NCBI RefSeq assembly: GCF_001307155.1
Contig: NZ_CP012830.1
Coordinates: 5,578,501 to 5,642,500, forward strand
DNA: 64,000 nt
DNA from: Pseudomonas fluorescens
GTDB lineage: Bacteria > Pseudomonadota > Gammaproteobacteria > Pseudomonadales > Pseudomonadaceae
Direction: 5' to 3'
In this document: positions 49,874-59,631 of the stretch, piece by piece
Layout: every line of letters starts with the position of its first letter
How positions within the stretch are numbered: position 1 is the first letter of the stretch
Made by a program: the position numbers and the translations under genes
The notes under the pieces: model-generated
Database searches by the model: none
Told to the model about the DNA's origin: nothing
What the model saw: only the letters and a program-made list of their open reading frames with translations

Positions 49874-51487
49874 ATGTCCAAGCCAGTCGCGCTGCCAGAA
49901 GCTAGTAAAGTCGTCGATCTGACGACTCTGGCCAACCCTCGTCAACACCCTCGCCGCGCCTCCGGAAGGCGTAGCGGTTCGTGGGTGGTGGCCATATCCA
50001 TTCTGGTGTCGTTGCTGGCCCTGCTGCCGTTGGCGTTTGTCATCGGCATTTCCATCAAGACCGGCTGGGCGACAATTGCCGAGCTGGTCTTCAGGCCCCG
50101 AGTGGCCGAACTTTTGATCAACACCGTGTTGCTGGTGGTGATCACGATTCCCCTGTGTATCGCGCTCGGCGTGGCACTCGCCTGGTTGACCGAACGCACC
50201 GATTTGCCGGGCCGCCGCCTCTGGTCGGTGCTGGCAACGGCACCGATTGCGGTGCCGGCCTTTGTCCACAGTTATGCCTGGGTCAGCCTGGTGCCACCGA
50301 TTCACGGGTTGTTTGCCGGGGTGCTGGTTTCGGTTATCGCCTACTTCCCGTTCCTCTATCTGCCAGTCGCCGCCACCTTGCGGCGCCTTGATCCGGCCAT
50401 CGAGGATGTCTCCGAATCGCTGGGCCTGAAGCCCTGGGCGGTGTTTTTCCGGGTCGTGCTGCCGCAACTGCGCCTGGCCATCTGTGGCGGCGCCTTGCTG
50501 GTCGGCCTGCACTTGCTGGCCGAATACGGCCTGTACGCGATGATTCGCTTCGACACCTTCACCACGGCGATCTTCGACCAGTTCCAGTCGAGCTTCAACG
50601 GCCCGGCGGCGAATATGCTGGCCGGGGTGCTGGCGCTGTGCTGCCTGCTGATGTTGACCGCTGAATCCGCATCACGTGGCCACGCCCGTTACGCACGCGT
50701 CGGTTCCGGCAGTGCGCGCCTGCAACGCACTCAGCGGCTGACACGCAACACCAAAGCCGCAGCATTGTTGCTGCCCATCATCACCAGCGTGCTGGCCCTC
50801 GGTGTGCCGCTGATTACCCTGGCCCAATGGTTGATTGCCGGTGGCGCGGACGTCTGGCGCATGGCGGAAATACTTCCGGCATTGAAGCAGACCCTCGTTC
50901 TGGCCAGTGTCGGCGCGCTCATCACCACCTGCGCAGCCGTTCCGGTGGCCTGGTTGTCGATACGCTCGCCGGGGCGCCTGCATCGCATCCTGGAAAGCTG
51001 CAATTACATCACCAGTTCATTGCCGGGAATCGTCGTGGCGCTGGCCCTGGTGACCGTCACCATCAGCTTTGCCCGGCCGATTTACCAGACCACCATCACG
51101 GTACTGCTGGCGTACCTGCTGATGTTCTTGCCACGCGCGCTGGTCAGTTTGCGCGCCGGTATTGCCCAGGCACCGGTAGAACTGGAAAATATCGCCCGCA
51201 GCCTGGGCCGCTCGCCGAGCCAGGCGCTCTGGCTGATTACCATGCGCCTGGCCGCACCAGGGGCCGCCGCCGGCGCAGCGCTGGTGTTTCTGGCGATCAC
51301 CAATGAACTGACCGCAACCCTGCTGCTCTCGCCAAGTGGCACCCGCACCCTGGCCACCGGTTTTTGGGCCATGACCAGCGAAATTGACTACGCCGCAGCG
51401 GCCCCTTATGCGCTGATCATGATTTTGCTGTCGCTTCCGTTGACCGCGCTTCTCTATCATCAATCCAAACGCACGGCAGGCCGATGA
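49874..51487 (+). CDS. Fe(III) ABC importer permease (FbpB-type, fused two-domain)
   Basis: A 537-residue permease with about twelve helices, a tandem of two permease domains as usual for ferric-iron importers. Two EAA-like loops are seen: ESLGLKPWAVFFRVVLPQLR near residue 183 and RSLGRSPSQALWLITMRLA near residue 440. The N-terminal 35 residues are polar and precede the first helix (WVVAISILVSLLALLPLAF). It starts 4 bases after the binding protein and overlaps the ATPase by 4 bases. Confidence 0.9.
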   Translation: MSKPVALPEASKVVDLTTLANPRQHPRRASGRRSGSWVVAISILVSLLALLPLAFVIGISIKTGWATIAELVFRPRVAELLINTVLLVVITIPLCIALGVALAWLTERTDLPGRRLWSVLATAPIAVPAFVHSYAWVSLVPPIHGLFAGVLVSVIAYFPFLYLPVAATLRRLDPAIEDVSESLGLKPWAVFFRVVLPQLRLAICGGALLVGLHLLAEYGLYAMIRFDTFTTAIFDQFQSSFNGPAANMLAGVLALCCLLMLTAESASRGHARYARVGSGSARLQRTQRLTRNTKAAALLLPIITSVLALGVPLITLAQWLIAGGADVWRMAEILPALKQTLVLASVGALITTCAAVPVAWLSIRSPGRLHRILESCNYITSSLPGIVVALALVTVTISFARPIYQTTITVLLAYLLMFLPRALVSLRAGIAQAPVELENIARSLGRSPSQALWLITMRLAAPGAAAGAALVFLAITNELTATLLLSPSGTRTLATGFWAMTSEIDYAAAAPYALIMILLSLPLTALLYHQSKRTAGR

Positions 51488-52590
51488 ACGCTCTCGAACT
51501 GAACTCCATCTATAAAACCTTCGGCGCCCTGCCTGCCTTGGACAACGTCAGCCTGTCGGTGCCAGCGGGCAGTCGCACGGCCATCGTCGGCCCTTCCGGC
51601 TCGGGCAAGACCACCCTGCTGCGGATGATTGCCGGGTTCGAGTTTCCCGATTCCGGCAGCATCACGCTCAACGGCCAGACACTGGTCGATGGTTCGACCG
51701 AAGTCCCCGCGCATCAGCGCATGATTGGTTATGTGCCACAGGACGGTGCGCTGTTTCCACACATGACGGTTGCCGGCAACATTGCCTTTGGACTGTCGGG
51801 TGATGCCGCCTTGAAGCAAGCACGCGTCGCCGAGCTGATGGACATGGTGTCGCTGGATGCACGCATGAGCCAGCGCTGGCCGCACGAGCTTTCCGGTGGT
51901 CAGCAACAACGGGTAGCCCTGGCCCGCGCCTTGGCGCAACGACCTCGGCTGATGCTGCTGGACGAACCCTTCTCGGCGCTGGACACCGGCCTGCGGGCGT
52001 CCATGCGCAAGATGGTTGCCAAACTTCTGTCAGACACCGGCGTGACCACCATCCTGGTGACTCACGATCAGTCCGAAGCGTTGTCATTTGCCGATCAATT
52101 GGCCGTGATGCGCCAGGGTCGGTTGGTGCAGACCGGGCAACCGATGGACCTGTACCTGCATCCTCGCGATGAAGAAACGGCGCTGTTCCTCGGGGATGCC
52201 GTGGTCATGCCGGCGCAGATCGAAAATGGCTACGCGATCTGCGACCTGGGACGGGTTCATGTCAGCAGTACCTCGCCAAACGGTGCAGCGCAGATCATGT
52301 TGCGGCCCGAGCAGTTGCAGATTTCCAGTCAGCCCGCCGATCTGGAACAGGTGGATGGCTGCATCGGGGTGGTGACCGATCGCGACTTTGGCGGCAATAC
52401 CTGCACCTTGACGGTGGAACTGAAGCAACCCTCACCTGCTACGGATGGACAGTCAGCAAGCCGCTCGTTACTGGTTCGCAGTTCCGGGGTACACGCACCG
52501 GCCGCTGGCAGCCTGGTACACATTTCAACGCTCGGCAGCGCGCACGTGTTGACTGAGCCTGCTCGCCGCCAGGCGGTTGCGACGCCATAG
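51484..52590 (+). CDS. Fe(III) ABC importer ATPase (FbpC-type)
   Basis: A 368-residue ATPase with Walker A GPSGSGKTTLL near residue 36, signature LSGGQQQRVALARAL near 135 and Walker B MLLDEPFSALD near 157; a C-terminal TOBE-like regulatory domain follows (about 280-365). It powers ferric-iron uptake with the two upstream products. ATG 51484 overlaps the permease stop by 4 bases. It completes the Fur-controlled unit. Confidence 0.92.
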   Translation: MNALELNSIYKTFGALPALDNVSLSVPAGSRTAIVGPSGSGKTTLLRMIAGFEFPDSGSITLNGQTLVDGSTEVPAHQRMIGYVPQDGALFPHMTVAGNIAFGLSGDAALKQARVAELMDMVSLDARMSQRWPHELSGGQQQRVALARALAQRPRLMLLDEPFSALDTGLRASMRKMVAKLLSDTGVTTILVTHDQSEALSFADQLAVMRQGRLVQTGQPMDLYLHPRDEETALFLGDAVVMPAQIENGYAICDLGRVHVSSTSPNGAAQIMLRPEQLQISSQPADLEQVDGCIGVVTDRDFGGNTCTLTVELKQPSPATDGQSASRSLLVRSSGVHAPAAGSLVHISTLGSAHVLTEPARRQAVATP

Positions 52591-52948
52591 CTTGCAGCTT
52601 GACGCGAACTCAGAAGGACTGTAAGTGTTGAAAAATCCTGAACATTTGCTGTAAAGGTTACAGTTAAACATTCTCGACACCGGTTTTTCATGTCCCTTTC
52701 ACATTTTCGAGATTACCCTCTGCGCATCCGGAGCGATGCCTTTGGGCCACTCAAACTGCCGGGCGACAAAATAAAAGTCAATTAGTGCACTTTTTCCAGA
52801 AGATTGGTTAACTGATTGATATACTTTTTGTTTTTTCGTCTACGCTGTCACCGACTTCGCCTCGAGGCACCGCTTCGAGCTGATTCGCAAGTTGTGCTCC
52901 GACTTGCCGCCTTCAAGGGCTGTTGACATATCCAAACCCGAGGTCCAC
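52591..52948. other. Promoter region of the arn operon
   Basis: About 360 bases upstream of arnB, AT-rich at 52640-52690 and 52765-52850. No gene. Sequences like GTAAAGGTTACAGTTAAAC recall PmrA-type half-sites, but the spacing and bases do not fit, so no operator is called. Confidence 0.45.
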
Positions 52949-54088
52949 ATGAATCAGGCTTTTCTCCCCTTCTCTCGCCCAAGCATCGGTGATGAAGAAA
53001 TTGCCGCTGTTGAGCAGGTGTTGCGCTCTGGCTGGATCACCACCGGGCCGAAGAACCAGGAGCTGGAGGAGCAATTCGCACAGTACACAGGCTGCCAGCA
53101 CGCCGTCGCACTGTCTTCTGCAACCGGTGGCATGCACATCACGCTACTGGCGCTGGGTATCGGCCCTGGCGATGAAGTGATCACGCCTTCGCAGACCTGG
53201 GTCTCGACCGCCAACATGATCTGCCTGTTGGGCGCTACCCCGGTATTTGTCGACGTCGACCGTGACACCCTGATGACCGATGTCCAGGCCATCGAAGCCG
53301 CCATTACCCCGCGCACCAAAGCCATCATCCCGGTGCACTACGCCGGTGCTGCGTTTGATCTCGACCCGCTCTATGCGCTGGCAGACAAACATGGCATCGC
53401 CGTCATCGAAGACGCCGCCCATGCCGCCGGTACCCGTTACCGTGGCCGCGCCATTGGCGCTCAGGGCACCGCGATCTTCTCGTTCCACGCGATCAAGAAC
53501 ATGACCTGCGCCGAAGGCGCAATGTTCGTCAGCGACAATCAAGCGCTGGCCGATCGAGTGCGCATGCTCAAGTTCCATGGCCTCGGCGTAGACGCCTACG
53601 ATCGCCTGACCCACGGCCGTAAACCTCAGGCCATGGTCATCGAGCCTGGCTTCAAGTACAACCTGGCCGACATCAACGCAGCCATTGCACTGGTGCAGCT
53701 ACAGCGCCTCGACGAGATCAATGCCAAACGCACCGCATTGGCGCAGACCTACCTGCAACGCCTCGAAGGCCTGCCGGTACAACCGCTGAGTGTGCCGACC
53801 TACCCGCAACAACACGCCTGGCACCTGTTTATACTGCGCATCGACGCCGAGCGTTGCGGGATGGATCGCGAGGCGTTCATGAAGGCCCTGCAAGAACAGA
53901 ATATCGGTACGGGTATTCACTTTGTGGCCACCCACCTGCACACTTACTACCGTCAGCGATTCCCGGGCATTCATCTGCCCAATACCGAATGGAACTCGGC
54001 ACGACTGTGCTCGATCCCGCTGTTCCCCGACATGACTACCGACGATGTCGAACGCGTCGTTGGCGCCATTGAAAACATTCTGGACTGA
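52949..54088 (+). CDS. arnB: UDP-L-Ara4O C-4'' aminotransferase ArnB
   Basis: A 379-residue PLP-dependent aminotransferase that converts UDP-4-keto-pentose to UDP-L-Ara4N using glutamate. The PLP lysine is Lys183 in SFHAIKNMTCAEGAM and the cofactor Asp lies in AVIEDAAHAAGT near residue 155. ATG 52949 (MNQAFLPFSRPSIGDEE) is chosen because it has GAGGT upstream; the frame is open further but not conserved. First gene of arnBCADTEF-ugd. Confidence 0.94.
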   Translation: MNQAFLPFSRPSIGDEEIAAVEQVLRSGWITTGPKNQELEEQFAQYTGCQHAVALSSATGGMHITLLALGIGPGDEVITPSQTWVSTANMICLLGATPVFVDVDRDTLMTDVQAIEAAITPRTKAIIPVHYAGAAFDLDPLYALADKHGIAVIEDAAHAAGTRYRGRAIGAQGTAIFSFHAIKNMTCAEGAMFVSDNQALADRVRMLKFHGLGVDAYDRLTHGRKPQAMVIEPGFKYNLADINAAIALVQLQRLDEINAKRTALAQTYLQRLEGLPVQPLSVPTYPQQHAWHLFILRIDAERCGMDREAFMKALQEQNIGTGIHFVATHLHTYYRQRFPGIHLPNTEWNSARLCSIPLFPDMTTDDVERVVGAIENILD

Positions 54089-54093
54089 AGCCT

Positions 54094-55113
54094 TTGAAGC
54101 CATATCCAATTAACTGCGTGTCGATCGTTATCCCGGTCTACAACGAAGAAGAAAGCTTGCCTGAATTGCTGCGCCGGACCGAAGCGGCCTGTCAGCTACT
54201 CAAACACGAGTACGAAATCGTCCTGGTCGATGACGGCAGCCGTGACAATTCGGCGCAAATTCTCGAAGAAGCCGCCGAGCGCGAAGGCAGCCAGGTCGTT
54301 GCGGTCATTCTCAATCGCAACTACGGCCAGCACGCGGCAATCATGGCCGGTTTCGAGCATTGCAAAGGCGATGTGGTCATTACCCTCGACGCCGACCTGC
54401 AGAACCCGCCGGAAGAAATCCCCCGTCTGGTGGAACAGGCCGAGCTGGGCTACGACGTGGTTGCCACCGTGCGCAACAATCGCCAGGACTCGGCCCTGCG
54501 CCGCTGGCCGTCGAAACTGATCAACCTGGCCGTGCAACGCTCCACCGGTGTCGCCATGAGCGATTACGGCTGCATGCTGCGCGCCTACCGCCGCACCATC
54601 GTCGACGCCATGCTGGCCTGCCGTGAACGCAGCACCTTCATCCCGATCCTGGCCAACAGCTTCGCCCGCCACACCACCGAGATTCTGGTGCAGCACGCCG
54701 AGCGCGAGCATGGCGAGTCGAAGTACAGCCCGATGCGCCTGATCAGCCTGATGTTCGATCTGCTGACCTGCATGACCACTACCCCGCTGCGACTGCTGAG
54801 CATTATCGGTTTCAGTCTGGCGGCGCTGGGCATGTTGTTTGCCTTCCTGCTGATCTTCCTGCGCCTGATCTTCGGCGCCAGCTGGGCAGGAGGTGGCACC
54901 TTCGTACTGTTCGCCGTGCTCTTTGTGTTCACTGGCGGCCAATTCATCGGCATGGGCCTTCTGGGTGAATACCTGGGCCGCATGTACAGCGATGTCCGCG
55001 CCCGTCCGCGGTTCTTTATCGAAAAAATCCTACGTAACAAACCCGCTAGTCCTGCTCCCGTTGCCACTGTCGACGGTCTGCCTTCCACCACTACTGATCA
55101 GGTTTCGCCATGA
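54094..55113 (+). CDS. arnC: Undecaprenyl-phosphate Ara4FN transferase ArnC
   Basis: A 339-residue GT2 glycosyltransferase with the cytoplasmic catalytic domain (CVSIVIPVYNEEESLPEL, VDDGSRDNS, LDADLQNPPEE with the metal-binding DAD) and two C-terminal helices (LLSIIGFSLAALGMLFAFLL, FVLFAVLFVFTGGQFIGMGLL). It moves formylated Ara4N from UDP to undecaprenyl phosphate. The start is TTG 54094; homology begins at once (MKPYPI), and no ATG fits. It overlaps arnA by 4 bases. Confidence 0.93.
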   Translation: MKPYPINCVSIVIPVYNEEESLPELLRRTEAACQLLKHEYEIVLVDDGSRDNSAQILEEAAEREGSQVVAVILNRNYGQHAAIMAGFEHCKGDVVITLDADLQNPPEEIPRLVEQAELGYDVVATVRNNRQDSALRRWPSKLINLAVQRSTGVAMSDYGCMLRAYRRTIVDAMLACRERSTFIPILANSFARHTTEILVQHAEREHGESKYSPMRLISLMFDLLTCMTTTPLRLLSIIGFSLAALGMLFAFLLIFLRLIFGASWAGGGTFVLFAVLFVFTGGQFIGMGLLGEYLGRMYSDVRARPRFFIEKILRNKPASPAPVATVDGLPSTTTDQVSP

Positions 55114-57101
55114 GTTCAAAAGCTGTTGTTTTCGCCTATCACGACATTGGCTGTGCAGGTATCGAAGCACTGCTCAACGCAGGTTTCGAGATTGCTGCCG
55201 TGTTCACCCACGCCGACGATCCGAAGGAAAACACCTTCTACGGCTCGGTCGCTCAACTGTGCGCCCGCAAAGGCATTCCTGTGCACGCACCGGAAGACGT
55301 CAACCACCCACTGTGGATCGAGCGCATTGCCAAGCTGAACCCGGACTACCTGTTCTCGTTCTACTACCGCAACCTGTTGGGTGAGCAACTGCTGGCTACC
55401 GCCCGCAAAGGCGCGTTCAACCTGCACGGTTCGTTGCTGCCAACCTACCGCGGCCGCGCTCCAGCAAACTGGGTACTGGTCAACGGTGAAACCGAAACCG
55501 GCGTGACCCTGCACCGCATGGTCAAGCGTGCCGACGCTGGCGCAATCATTGCCCAGCAACGCGTCGCGATCGAGCGTGCCGACACCGCACTGACCCTGCA
55601 CGGCAAGCTGCGTGAAGCCGCTTCCAACCTGCTGCGTGACACCCTGCCATTGCTGGCCCAGGGCAAAATCACCGAAACCGCCCAGGACGAATCCAAGGCC
55701 TCTGTTTACGGTCGTCGTACCGCGGCAGACGGCAAGCTGGTCTGGAAGAAGCCGGCTGAAGAGCTGTTCAACCTGGTTCGCGCCGTGACCCAACCTTACC
55801 CGGGTGCTTTCTGCGCCGTGGGCGAGCACAAACTGATTGTCTGGAGCGCTGAAGTCGTCAAGGGCAACGAAGGTCTGGCTCCAGGCCGCGTGATCAGCGT
55901 TGATCCGCTGCGTATCGCTTGCGGCGAAGACTCGCTGGTTGTCACTTCCGGCCAGCGTAACGAAAACGGTCTGTACCTGAGCGGCCCGCAACTGGCCAAT
56001 GAGCTGGGTCTGGTCGACGGTTCCGTACTGCGTGGCGCTGAATCGGGCCGTGCCCCGCGTCGTACCCGCGTACTGATCCTCGGCGTCAACGGCTTCATCG
56101 GTAACCACCTGTCCGAGCGCCTGCTGCGTGACGACAAGTACGACGTCTATGGTCTGGACATCGGTTCCGACGCTATCGAGCGTCTGCGCAGCCACCCGAA
56201 CTTCCACTTCGTCGAAGGCGATATCAGCATTCACTCCGAGTGGATCGAATATCACATCAAGAAGTGCGACGTGGTTCTGCCGCTGGTGGCCATCGCCACT
56301 CCAATCGAATACACCCGCAACCCACTGCGCGTATTCGAACTGGACTTCGAAGAGAACCTGAAACTGGTTCGCTACTGCGTGAAGTACAACAAGCGCGTGA
56401 TCTTCCCGTCGACTTCCGAAGTCTACGGCATGTGCCAGGACAAGAACTTCGACGAAGACACCTCGAACCTGATCGTTGGTCCGATCAACAAGCAACGCTG
56501 GATCTACTCGGTCTCCAAGCAACTGCTGGACCGCGTGATCTGGGCCTACGGCGCCAAAGGCCTGAACTTCACCCTGTTCCGTCCGTTCAACTGGATGGGC
56601 CCACGTCTGGACCGTCTGGACTCGGCACGTATCGGTAGCTCCCGCGCCATCACCCAGCTGATCCTGAACCTGGTGGAAGGCACCCCGATCCGTCTGTTCG
56701 ACGGCGGCGAGCAGAAGCGCTGCTTCACTGACATCGCCGACGGCATCGAAGCCCTGGCCCGTATCGTTGATAACGAAAACGATTCGTGCAACGGCCAGGT
56801 CATCAACATCGGTAACCCGGACAACGAAGCCAGCATCCGTCAGTTGGGCGAAGAGCTGCTGCGTCAGTTCGAAGCTCACCCACTGCGCGCCAACTTCCCT
56901 CCGTTCGCCGGTTTCCGCGACGTAGAGAGCAAGGCCTTCTACGGCGCTGGCTACCAGGACGTGGAACACCGCAAGCCAAGCATCGAAAACGCCAAGCGCC
57001 TGCTGAACTGGGAGCCAACCGTTGAGATGAGCGAAACCATCGGTAACACGCTGGACTTCTTCCTGCGCGAAGCCATGCTCGAAATCGCGGACAAGCGCTG
57101 A
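55110..57101 (+). CDS. arnA: Bifunctional UDP-glucuronate decarboxylase / Ara4N formyltransferase ArnA
   Basis: A 663-residue fused enzyme. Residues 1 to about 300 are the formyltransferase, with the active-site Asn104 and His106 in AFNLHGSLLP; residues from about 310 form the NAD-dependent oxidative decarboxylase (GVNGFIGNHLSERLL and SVSKQLLDR). The decarboxylase makes the UDP-4-keto-pentose used by ArnB, and the formyltransferase modifies UDP-L-Ara4N so that ArnC can accept it. The overlap with arnC and the one-base overlap with arnD imply coupling. The length equals the usual ArnA. Confidence 0.95.
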   Translation: MSSKAVVFAYHDIGCAGIEALLNAGFEIAAVFTHADDPKENTFYGSVAQLCARKGIPVHAPEDVNHPLWIERIAKLNPDYLFSFYYRNLLGEQLLATARKGAFNLHGSLLPTYRGRAPANWVLVNGETETGVTLHRMVKRADAGAIIAQQRVAIERADTALTLHGKLREAASNLLRDTLPLLAQGKITETAQDESKASVYGRRTAADGKLVWKKPAEELFNLVRAVTQPYPGAFCAVGEHKLIVWSAEVVKGNEGLAPGRVISVDPLRIACGEDSLVVTSGQRNENGLYLSGPQLANELGLVDGSVLRGAESGRAPRRTRVLILGVNGFIGNHLSERLLRDDKYDVYGLDIGSDAIERLRSHPNFHFVEGDISIHSEWIEYHIKKCDVVLPLVAIATPIEYTRNPLRVFELDFEENLKLVRYCVKYNKRVIFPSTSEVYGMCQDKNFDEDTSNLIVGPINKQRWIYSVSKQLLDRVIWAYGAKGLNFTLFRPFNWMGPRLDRLDSARIGSSRAITQLILNLVEGTPIRLFDGGEQKRCFTDIADGIEALARIVDNENDSCNGQVINIGNPDNEASIRQLGEELLRQFEAHPLRANFPPFAGFRDVESKAFYGAGYQDVEHRKPSIENAKRLLNWEPTVEMSETIGNTLDFFLREAMLEIADKR

Positions 57102-57985
57102 TGCAGGCAGGTCTTCGGATCGATGTCGACACCTACCGAGGTACCCGTGAGGGGGTACCCCGGTTGTTGGAGATGCTCGATGAAGCACAAGTCAAGGCGA
57201 CGTTTTTTTTCAGCGTTGGTCCGGACAACATGGGGCGCCATTTATGGCGCCTCATCCGTCCGCAGTTTCTCTGGAAAATGCTCCGCTCCAATGCCGCAGG
57301 TCTGTACGGCTGGGACATCTTGCTGGCCGGCACCGCCTGGCCAGGCAAGCCCATCGGCCGTGACCTGGGGCACCTGATGCGCCAGACCCTCGCGGCTGGC
57401 CATGAAGTGGGTTTGCACGCCTGGGATCACCACGGCTGGCAAGCCAACGCAGGGCGCTGGAGCGACGCCGAGCTGATCGAACAGATTCGCCGGGGCGTCG
57501 ACACCCTCAGCGATATTATCGGGCAGCGCGTGGACTGTTCGGCGGCCGCCGGTTGGCGTGCCGATGAGCGGGTCATCGAGGCCAAGCAGCATTTTGGCTT
57601 CCGTTACAACAGCGACTGTCGCGGACAAAGCCTGTTCCAGCCTCGGCTGGCAGACGGCAGCCTCGGCACGCCACAAATTCCGGTCGACTTGCCAACCTTC
57701 GATGAAGTGGTGGGTCCCGTCGTAGCAGCCAATGAGTTCAACTCATACATTCTTGACCGATTCAGCCCCTCGAAGCTGAACGTATATACGATACATGCGG
57801 AGGTAGAAGGGATTCTGATGGCAAACGATTTCCGTCAACTGCTGGTTGATGCGCGTCAGCGTGACATCCAGTTCCAGCCGCTGGGTAACCTCTTGCCCGC
57901 CCAACCGACAACCCTGCCTCAGGGGCGCGTAATACGTGGCGCCCTTGAAGGCCGAGAAGGATGGTTGGGAGTGCAAGGCGCATGA
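57101..57985 (+). CDS. arnD: Undecaprenyl-P-Ara4FN deformylase ArnD
   Basis: A 294-residue NodB-like polysaccharide deacetylase-fold enzyme that removes the formyl group before Ara4N is flipped. The metal-binding Asp is in LRIDVDTYRG at the N-terminus, and the metal-binding HAWDHHGWQ motif near residue 107 is present. No signal peptide is clear. It overlaps arnA by one base and arnT by four. Confidence 0.93.
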   Translation: MQAGLRIDVDTYRGTREGVPRLLEMLDEAQVKATFFFSVGPDNMGRHLWRLIRPQFLWKMLRSNAAGLYGWDILLAGTAWPGKPIGRDLGHLMRQTLAAGHEVGLHAWDHHGWQANAGRWSDAELIEQIRRGVDTLSDIIGQRVDCSAAAGWRADERVIEAKQHFGFRYNSDCRGQSLFQPRLADGSLGTPQIPVDLPTFDEVVGPVVAANEFNSYILDRFSPSKLNVYTIHAEVEGILMANDFRQLLVDARQRDIQFQPLGNLLPAQPTTLPQGRVIRGALEGREGWLGVQGA

Positions 57986-59631
57986 GCAAACGCTGGGCTT
58001 TGCCGTTACTGCTTATCGCTTTCGGTCTGGTCTATCTGTTGCCGCTGGGCACGCATGGTCTGTGGATTCCGGATGAAACCCGTTACGCCCAGGTCAGTCA
58101 GGAAATGCTCCTGAGTGGCAACTGGGTGTCGCCGCATTTCATGGGCCTGCGTTATTTCGAGAAACCGATTGCCGGTTACTGGATGATCGCCATCGGCCAG
58201 GCCGTGTTCGGCGAGAACCTGTTCGGGGTGCGTGTTGCATCGGCACTCGCGACCGGTTTGAGCATCGTGCTGACCTACCTGATCGCACGCAGGCTCTGGA
58301 ACGATCCGCGTAAAAGCATCGCCAGCGCATTGCTCTACATGAGTTTCGCCGTGGTCGCCGGTCAAGGCGGCTATTCCAACCTCGACCCGCAATTCACGTT
58401 CTGGGTCAACCTGAGCCTGGTGGCCTTGTGGTTTGCGCTGGACAGCAGCAGTCGCAATGCGCGGCTGATGAGTTGGGCAACCCTGGGACTGGCCTGCGGC
58501 ATGGGCTTCCTGACCAAGGGTTTCCTCGCCTGGTTGCTGCCGGTATTGATCGCCCTGCCCTACATGATCTGGCAAAAACGCTGGCGTGAACTGTTGGCGT
58601 ACGGCCCGATGGCTATCGTGGTCGCGATTGTCGTCAGCCTGCCGTGGGTCCTGGCCGTGCATGCGCAGGAACCTGATTACTGGCGTTTCTTCTTCTGGCA
58701 CGAGCACATTCGCCGCTTTGCCGGTGACGACGCGCAGCACGCAGCGCCGTGGTGGTTCTACCTGCCGATGCTGGTAGCGTTCAGCCTGCCGTGGGCGGCA
58801 TTCCTGCCGTCGGCGCTCAAGCAAGCGTGGCAAACCAGACGTCAGGCCAGCACCGGCTTCCTGCTGCTGTGGCTGGTCCTGCCGTTGGCGTTTTTCAGCC
58901 TGAGCAAAGGCAAGTTGCCAACCTACATCCTGCCGTGCCTGTTGCCCCTGGCGCTGTTGATGGGGAACGCATTGATTGACCGACTGAACCTGGGGCAAAG
59001 CCGGCTGTTCAAGGTCAACGGCCTGCTGAACCTGGTCATCGGCCTGACCACCTTGCTGGCGATGGTTTACCTGCAACTGAAAAAACCCGTGTATGTCGAT
59101 GAAATGCACAGCCTGGTGCTGGTGTTCATCGTGCTCATGGGCTGGATCCTGTCCAACCTGTTGCTGGTGGTTCGACCGTTGAGCGCATGGGCTGCGCCGG
59201 CAATCGGCAGCGGACTGCTGATCGCCATCCTGCCGGCTGCATTGCCGCACTCGGTGGTCTACAACAAGATGCCCGACCAGTTTGTCCTCCAGCACATTGA
59301 CGAACTCAGCCAGACCAAAAGCCTGCTGAGCAATGACCTGGGTGCTGCCTCCGCGGCGGCCTGGCGTCTGCAACGCCCTGAAGTGGCGTTGTACAACACC
59401 ATCGGCGAAGTGAAATATGGCCTCGACTACCCGGATGCCGCGGCACGTCGGGTCGATACCGACCACGTGCAACAGTGGATGAGCGAAGCCCGCAAGACCG
59501 GCCCGGTGGGTGTCGTCATGCGCGTCAAGGGTGACGATGAAGTCCACGAACTCGACCTGCTACCCAAGGATGGCAAGCGTTACGAGCAAGGCAACATGGT
59601 CATTCTGATCATTCCACAGAGCGCGCCATGA
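57982..59631 (+). CDS. arnT2: Lipid A L-Ara4N transferase ArnT, copy 2 (in operon)
   Basis: A 549-residue GT83 transferase with THGLWIPDETRYAQ near residue 30. By eye it is closely similar to copy 1 along the whole length, with the greatest differences near residues 315-420 and the C-terminus. It attaches Ara4N to lipid A in the outer leaflet of the inner membrane. ATG 57982 (4-base overlap with arnD) is preferred to a longer frame. Two copies may differ in target phosphate or in regulation. Confidence 0.94.
   Translation: MSKRWALPLLLIAFGLVYLLPLGTHGLWIPDETRYAQVSQEMLLSGNWVSPHFMGLRYFEKPIAGYWMIAIGQAVFGENLFGVRVASALATGLSIVLTYLIARRLWNDPRKSIASALLYMSFAVVAGQGGYSNLDPQFTFWVNLSLVALWFALDSSSRNARLMSWATLGLACGMGFLTKGFLAWLLPVLIALPYMIWQKRWRELLAYGPMAIVVAIVVSLPWVLAVHAQEPDYWRFFFWHEHIRRFAGDDAQHAAPWWFYLPMLVAFSLPWAAFLPSALKQAWQTRRQASTGFLLLWLVLPLAFFSLSKGKLPTYILPCLLPLALLMGNALIDRLNLGQSRLFKVNGLLNLVIGLTTLLAMVYLQLKKPVYVDEMHSLVLVFIVLMGWILSNLLLVVRPLSAWAAPAIGSGLLIAILPAALPHSVVYNKMPDQFVLQHIDELSQTKSLLSNDLGAASAAAWRLQRPEVALYNTIGEVKYGLDYPDAAARRVDTDHVQQWMSEARKTGPVGVVMRVKGDDEVHELDLLPKDGKRYEQGNMVILIIPQSAP

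Noticed and set aside
52640..52670. PmrA-box-like pattern before arnB (GTAAAGGTTACAGTTAAAC)
   Set aside because: The half-sites differ in two or more bases and are 12 bases apart, so it is not a convincing box compared with 43799-43815.
55116..57188. A 690-codon frame opposite arnA
   Set aside because: It is the shadow of arnA in a GC-rich gene: translation rich in Gln, Val and Ala, without motifs, and the opposite strand has complete catalytic sites.
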